NCBI GenBank assembly: GCA_963932465.1
Contig: OZ010786.1
Coordinates: 269,670,411 to 269,734,410 of the forward strand
From: Maratus speciosus
Taxonomy: Eukaryota > Arthropoda > Arachnida > Araneae > Salticidae
Direction of reading: 5' to 3'
Length of the DNA stretch: 64,000 nucleotides
The notes under the pieces are model-generated. The model saw nothing but the letters and a program-made list of their open reading frames with translations. It made no database searches and was not told where the DNA came from. Each line of letters starts with the position of its first letter. The stretch's first letter is position 1. Positions 58,610-64,000 of the stretch are shown here, piece after piece. The position numbers and the translations under genes are program-made.

Positions 58610-59372
58610 ACATTCAGAAACCTTATCGCCTCCAATATACTTTCCTTGGCGATCCCTACACTTCACAATCCGAATTTTCCCCTGTGCAAAACCATGTTGG
58701 AAGTCCTCTCCTTCTGAAATAAATAGGTCATAGGGGGCGAGTACGGTCGATGGCCCAAAACAGGGATGGTGTGCTTTGTCCAGAACGCCTTCTCAGACAA
58801 AGCGGGTCGGTTTCCTCATTGACCTGGTGAAGGATTCAGGATTGATGTTGAATGTTTCATACAAAATCTGAGCAACACTTTTTTTGTCCATCCCTGTCAA
58901 CTCAGTAACAGCCAGGATACTCAGACGACGTTATTAGCGGACAAACTGAACAATATTTTTAATGTTTGCGTCCGTTGTTGAGGTGCAGGGTCGTTCAGGG
59001 CGCGCATAGTCTTCGGTGGTTTCTCGTTCCTCTTTGAACCTTTTAAACAACTCGAAAACTTGAATGAGTGGTAAACATTCATGTCCATACACTTCTTTTG
59101 AAATAACATGAGCTTCTGTGGTAGTTTTTTGGAGAAATTTCCCAAGAAACTTGAGGTTAACGCTTTGCTCCACCTTATCGTTTTACCGGTAAGTCTCTGG
59201 AGAGCGTTTCACTGCGCGCAAATGCTACAGTCAAACTAAGCGACACGTGACCTTCACTATCAAGCAGGGATGACAAAGATATCACGTAAAATCGTCAAGG
59301 AAAATTTGACTGTAACATGCTCACTTTTTGACGGTGGCAGCACCAGTTCGGTTACTTAATAGCCACACCTCG
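58610..59372 (-). mobile_element. mariner element relic, second subfamily, 3' end lost
   Basis: On the minus strand it begins CGAGGTGTGGCTATTAAGTA at 59372 with TA outside, a classic mariner end. The sequence runs through a transposase relic to its C-terminal region near 58620. No matching inverted end was found on the left. Confidence 0.85.
58620..59173 (-). pseudogene. mariner transposase relic
   Basis: The minus-strand frame from 59173 starts MEQSVNLKFLGKF and continues through KEVYGHE and VFELFKRFKEERE to NIKNIVQFVR, the N-terminal DNA-binding part common to SETMAR-type mariners. A TAA stop follows the FVR at 58934-58936. Beyond it, RRLSILAVTELTG and KKSVAQIL continue the second helix-turn-helix. 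Most of the catalytic domain is deleted, leaving VLAPYDLF and a C-terminal RQGKYIGGDK. It belongs to a different mariner group from the 53.9-kb copy. Confidence 0.85.
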
Positions 59373-60000
59373 TATTTCCTATAGATTAGTGCATCAAAAA
59401 AGAAGTCGTGTTAAAAATTGTCGATCACGCTCCAATTTTAAGACATCTTTACTTTCAATTAATGGATTATACTGGGTGTCCACTCTCAACATTGTACAAT
59501 GGCTAATTCCTAAATCGTTAGTCATAGACATATAGTTCCAATTACAAAAATGTTTTAAATGAGGCAAAGAAGTATTTTAAAAGCGGCTTGATTCGATAAA
59601 AAAATTTCTTAAAAAATACGAAATTTGATTTTTTAGACTGTCCCTTAGTAAAATTTTCCAATTACAGTAACACGTCAGACAAAAAAGTCCTATTATTATA
59701 CGATTAAAATTGACCGAGTATAGCTGTTTAAATCTGGAGCATCCATTTTCCTGCGAAGCAGGGGTCATTCACAAATTTAATAGAAATATAAATTCATCAT
59801 CTATATTTAAAAAAATGGTTGAGAGTAAAATTAACTTTGCAATATAAATTTGAAATCTTTAATCATTCTGACATATTAATGCAAAATATACAATTTGTAT
59901 TAAGCATATAAGAAGGGAAAAATAATAGATTTTTCGTTAAATAAAATGATGAAAGTATCTAATAATATTTTTAAATGTAATTAGATTATACCCCGTAAGG
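59373..60000. other. no gene recognised
   Basis: A 63-codon minus-strand opening (59577-59768) has no motif. No repeat boundary was seen. Confidence 0.45.
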
Positions 60001-60318
60001 CATGGTGACGTCACGGCGACGTCGTTGTGAAGTCACACTGTGATTTTGTGACCGTCGATGTGACGTCACGTGACGTGGATGTGACGTCACAGTGACTAGA
60101 ATGTGAGGTCGTTATGGCCGTTTTAGAGGTCGTTTGTGACGTCACATTGTGACCACTCTGTGAAGTCACGGTGTGACTAATTTGTGAAAAGTGTGTCATT
60201 TGTGACTATTTTGGCATTAACTTTGTGACGAACCTATGACGAAAGTGACAATGTTTTGAAGTCACACTGTGACCAATTTGTGAAATAAATGTCATTTGTG
60301 ACGAACTTGTCATAAACT
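60001..60318. repeat. TGTGACGTCACA-type minisatellite with four CRE octamers
   Basis: TGACGTCA occurs exactly at 60006, 60061, 60082 and 60137, with many one-base variants (TGAAGTCA, TGACGTGG, TGTGACGAA) at irregular 10-25 bp spacing. The octamer is the CREB/ATF palindrome. Local CpG content is unusual for this window. The repeat decays to the right and resumes for a few words after the insertion at 60330-61106. The threonine/serine-rich minus-strand frame (60011-60199) is repeat-derived. Confidence 0.7.
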
Positions 60319-60392
60319 CTGTGATGATTTCAAATGAAAATCAAATTTCACATTAATTGCTTAAAAGGCGCAAAGGCGAACTAGTGAAAAAG

Positions 60393-60465
60393 ATACCATG
60401 CTGGAACTCGAACCCGGGCTATCAGTATAGCGCACTTACGTTCTACCGACTAAACCACATGGAAC
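60393..60465 (-). repeat. tRNA-like head of SINE unit A
   Basis: On the minus strand, box A (TGGTTTAGTCGGTAGAA) and box B (GGTTCGAGTTCC) are present. The T stem is imperfect, so this copy has decayed more than unit B. Confidence 0.7.
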
Positions 60466-60917
60466 GATACCCAGCCTGGAAAATTTCTCACTATTACATG
60501 TTGGCAAGGCTACAAACGCAGCACAAGATGCAATATTTATCGTCAGTTACCGACATGGCGCAAGCACGAAACTTAATTAAATCCAGCATCGATTGAAACT
60601 ATATTAATACTTGGAATATTTTTTCAGAGAGAACCATTCGCCTTGCATACAATATTTCAAATGAAAATCAAATTTCAAATTAATAGCTTAAAAGGCAATT
60701 TTAATTTGAAATTTGATTTTCATTTGAAATACTGTATGCAAGGCGAATGTTTCTCTCTGGAAAAATTTCCAAGTATTAATATAGATTTAATCGATGCTGG
60801 TTTAATTAAGTTTCGTGTTTGCCCTATGACGGTGGCTCACGATAAATATTCCATCTTGTGCGGCGTTTGTAGCCTTGCCAACATGTAATAAGGAGAAAAT
60901 TTCCAGGCTGGGTATCG

Positions 60918-60989
60918 TTCCATGTGGTTTAGTCGGTAGAATGTCAGTGCGCTATACTGATGACCCGGGATCGAGACCCGGCGTGGATA
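60918..60989 (+). repeat. tRNA-like head of SINE unit B, near-complete cloverleaf
   Basis: Seventy-one bases plus a discriminator A fold as a tRNA: acceptor TTCCATG/CGTGGAT (one mismatch), D arm around AGTCGGTA, anticodon stem TCAGT/ACTGA with loop GCGCTAT, T stem CCGGG/CCCGG with loop ATCGAGA. The universal U33 is replaced by C, and the sequence is part of a repeat, so I call it a SINE head and not a functional tRNA gene. Confidence 0.75.
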
Positions 60990-61117
60990 TTTTTCACTAT
61001 GTTGGCCTTTGCGCCTTTTAAGCAATTTATTTGAAATTTGATTTTCATTTGAAATATTGTATGCAAGGCGAATGTTTCTCTCTGGAAAAATGTCCAAGTA
61101 TTAATACTGTGATGATT

Positions 61118-61697
61118 CTTGTCATAAAAACTACGATAATTTTAAAGTAAAGTTTTGTTTGAAATATAAAATTTTATCTTTTTACCGTACTTTTTAGCAA
61201 GATATCGCTATTTTGGAGTCCTATTCTTCTAAAATATTTTTAATTTTCCATTTAAAAAACAATGCTTATTAACTGACATCTTTTTTTATTAAGTTAGCTT
61301 GATCTTGAATTCAAGCTTAATATTAAGAATGTGTAAGCTTTTTAATGTGTTATGATTTGTCATTGCTTTTTTAAATACGAACATGGAGTCTAACGGACAT
61401 TAATACAACTGTTACTTATAGAACTACATGATAAGCCCTATTTATTTAAATTTTTTATTCCCGTATATATTGTATTTTGTGAATATGAGCTAATTAGATT
61501 TGTATGTTTTATATGAAAAGACTGATCTGGGAAATAGAAACAACAAGTAAGATATATCATGCGTTAGGCATAGATTATAAAACACTTTCCAACTCTTCCT
61601 AAATGTTTTATCAAGACATCGGGGGAAATAACGTAAATAAGATAACTAAGTAAACATGAAAACGCGTAAAACATTTAAAAACTGATTTACGCAGTTA
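61118..61697. other. no gene recognised
   Basis: AT-rich, no inverted ends or domain-bearing frames seen. Confidence 0.45.
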
Positions 61698-63598
61698 CCA
61701 TCCACTAAGGTGTAAAAAAATCATAATTTAAAAAAAAATAAAAAAAATCGGTTTTTTTTATTTAAATCAGATTTTTTTTTATTTAAATCAGATTTGTATG
61801 ATTTTTTTCCCAGCTTTCAAATACTGAATAGCTATCATGAGTTTTAGGTTTCCAAAACAATTACACCACTAATTGCTAACATAATCTATGTTTTTACACT
61901 TTAATTAATAAAATTATAATTGTTAGTTTGTAATTACAGAAATAAAAACTGCAAATTAGTAGTTTCATTAGGTAGTATTATACAATAATGTTATATCATT
62001 AATATTGTAATAATTATGTAAAACTTTATAAATACTAGAGATACTTAACATTTATGAAAATTATTAACTGCATTTTATACTAAATAGCTAACATTACTTC
62101 AAATTAATTATTAAACATTCAACTCTCTAATTAGGAACATATTATACATTTTTAAGCCTTAATTATTAAAATGATAATAATTCATTTTAGAAAGAAAAAG
62201 GGACAGGATGCTAGTTCAAAAAACGGACACTATTTCATGAGGAAATATATTAGTAATGTGTTTAGTAATGATGTAAGAAAAAAAAAAGAATATTTTTTAG
62301 CATTATAAGTAAAGTGTCCTTAATTTTTAATAATTTTATGAATAACAAATTGAAAAATACAATTAAATAACATATTTTAATAATATCCTGTTTTTTCTAA
62401 AGAAATAAAGTTCTATATTTTTGCAAGATTTTTTCCACATGAATTTAGAATACTGTTGAATGGGGAAGTTTTTTACAAGAAATCTCTGGCTACAACTACA
62501 GGTAAATTTCAACTTTTTTTTTCTTTTTTTAAGGCAGGGTGCATTTTGCCAATTTGAAAAGGGGCATGGTGTGGTACCATTAAACAAAATGGCCTAGAAG
62601 AAGCAGTATAAGTAATTACAGAATTAATAAAAACTGCAAATAAGTAAAATTCATTAGTTAGTAGCACAAATAACAAAACTAACAAATATTATTTGCAGCT
62701 CATTCTGCATTTGTATTTAGGAAAATTTCTGTAAACCACCAAAATCTATACTTACACACATGTACGTGTATGCTAACGAAAAAAAAAAAAAAAAAAAAAA
62801 GAAAGAAAGAAAAAAATTAAAATGAGTTAAATCCATTCATATAGAATAAATATAAGTTAGCTACTAATATCTGAAATCTCAAAATATTTAAGTAACAGCA
62901 TTATTACCTCTATTAGCTTTCAATGGTTCAATTTTTTAATATATATGAGTTACAAAAAAAAAAAAAAAAAAAAAAATAATAATAATAAACATTTATTCAA
63001 CCTATACCAAAGAAGCTCTTGCTGTGCTTAGCATTTTTATACCAATTATTTCTTTTTCTCTTATGCATTCATTTACAATTTAGCTGCTGAGCAGATGTCA
63101 TTCTTTCATTCTTCTTTAACTTGAGATTGCTATTAATTACTATTTATTCTTTTACTTGTAGAAATGTAATTATACTTGCTATGTGTATTTTATATAAAAT
63201 AATGCATAAATTGATTACCTAAAGGAAATTATGACATTGCAAATTATGTTAGATTTAAATATCATTTTTAAATGAAACTGTTTTAATTTGGATAAAAACT
63301 TAAAAACAATGCCTTTTACAAACTCAACTGTTTTTAATTTTTTTACAATAATAATGAATTAAGCTTAGAAACAATTATTTAAAGCTCTTTTTTTGTTTAT
63401 TAATAAGTCAAAATACCTGTAGAAACTTTCAAATTATGTTCATGTTAGATTTTAATACTTTTTTTTTTGACATTTTAAACATTTAGAAAATTTTTGATTT
63501 TAATTAATGATTTTTTTTTAAAAATCGGTTGATTAAAATCATGATTTAATCGCTGATTTAAATCAACCGATTAAAATCGTTGACACCCTACCATCCAC
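61698..63598. mobile_element. hAT-like non-autonomous element with 8-bp target duplication
   Basis: CCATCCAC occurs at 61698-61705 and 63591-63598. The ends inside are TAAGGTGTAAAAAAATC (61706) and, reversed, TAGGGTGTCAACGATTTTAA (from 63590). An 8-bp duplication and YARGGGTG-like ends are hAT hallmarks. Near both ends, ATTTAAATCAG / GATTTAAATCAACCG words repeat and the right end folds on itself. The 1.9-kb interior is AT-rich with no recognisable transposase; A20-A23 tracts lie at about 62780 and 62954. Confidence 0.75.
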
Positions 63599-64000
63599 AG
63601 CCAAATATGTTTTCTAATTCTTTTAAACAGTCCTGTATTTGATCTGTAGATTGATATATATATACTATATAATGGAAAAATTTAGTTTATCAAGGAAACG
63701 CATAACAGGTTGAAATTCTCTTTCAGCAATTTATACTAATATATGGAAACATACTTAAATAATTTTGTACAACACTGCAGTTTACCTAGAACCTTTATTA
63801 CACGCCACTATTTAGTTAAAATTTTATTCAAGCTAAAACACTCTTAAAACTGCAGAAATTACATTTCCAGAAATTATAATTATGAGATGGCAACGTATCC
63901 AATTCTTTGCGTGACCCTGTATATCATTTTATCTATATACTACAAACATTTCTTAGTAAATTAAATACAGTGCAGCGTTAAAATGCATAACTTATTTAAA
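63599..64000. repeat. fragment of the ~145-bp periodic family
   Basis: ACAGTCCTGTATTTGATCTG (about 63627) and TGACCCTGTATATCATTTTA (about 63911) resemble the CCTGTATATTG repeats at 8.4 kb and lie ~285 bp apart, twice the ~145-bp period. No gene. Confidence 0.35.

Larger units (their letters stand above)
60319..61117. mobile_element. inverted pair of tRNA-SINE units within one 11-bp target duplication
   Basis: CTGTGATGATT lies directly at both ends (60319-60329 and 61107-61117). The 777-bp insert (60330-61106) consists of two ~380-bp units in opposite orientation meeting near 60690-60700. Each has a GCTTAAAAGGCGCAAAGGC end, a tRNA-like part, a middle with ATGTTGGCAAGGCTACAAAC (read in one orientation) and an ATTCGCCTTGCATACA-containing end. 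Confidence 0.8.

Noticed and set aside
60918..60989. Functional tRNA gene
   Set aside because: U33 is missing and the sequence belongs to a repeated SINE unit present in inverted form 450 bp upstream.

Overview
This is eukaryotic nuclear DNA, very AT-rich, with long homopolymer and (AT)n tracts and no host gene that I can recognise. The mix of elements suggests an arthropod genome: a copia-type retrotransposon, mariner and piggyBac relics, TA-flanked palindromic MITEs, Helitrons, tRNA-derived SINEs and a hAT-like element. A chelicerate is a reasonable guess, but nothing in the window proves it. The only long reading frame is the copia gag-pol at the left edge. It carries one frameshift and runs off the window. 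Nearly all other open frames are chance openings inside repeats.

Layout. 1-3614: Ty1/copia gag-pol (zinc knuckle, protease, integrase, RT, RNase H), then its 3' flank. 4624-6337: TA-flanked inverted-repeat element with a 17-bp motif present seven times. 7.5-9.2 kb: an old dispersed repeat with a degenerate ~145-bp periodicity. 9.6-21 kb and 43.8-46.7 kb: four copies (E1-E4) of one 2.2-3.0 kb element. Each copy has a 5' hairpin, a conserved ~100-bp block, an (AT)n tract, five to seven ~327-bp tandem units, a 3' copy of the hairpin arm and a GC-rich terminal hairpin. This architecture matches non-autonomous Helentron-associated elements (HINE/DINE-like). E2 and E3 lie head to head and form a 5-kb palindrome with a 24-bp spacer.

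13.7-14.2 kb is a GC-rich island with CCAAT and CRE motifs, and part of it recurs inverted at 21.6 kb. 22.3-26.5 kb holds two Helitron-like elements joined end to end, each filled with its own minisatellite. 28-31 kb has further minisatellites, a 179-bp MITE and a perfect G11/C11 hairpin. 32.3-33.1 kb is a short Helitron-like element. 33.5-34.7 kb is a ~152-bp array whose tail resembles that of the 22.3-kb Helitron. 34.8-36.2 kb is a 1.36-kb Tc1-like palindrome, followed by a pogo-like MITE.

The right third is a mosaic: an inverted-repeat element (41.7-43.2 kb), an 830-bp MITE inside E4, a tRNA-SINE with a perfect 13-bp target duplication (49.8 kb), a tRNA-like MITE (50.3 kb), an internally deleted mariner (53.9 kb), two hairpin MITEs (54.9, 55.4 kb), a piggyBac relic (55.9-57.0 kb), a second mariner relic (58.6-59.4 kb), a CRE-octamer cluster (60.0 kb), an inverted pair of tRNA-SINE units inside one 11-bp target duplication (60.3-61.1 kb) and a hAT-like element with a perfect 8-bp duplication (61.7-63.6 kb).

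No operon or pathway is present. The links between features are nesting, shared ends and shared internal repeats. Boundaries and family names come from reading the sequence by eye; no searches or alignments were run.
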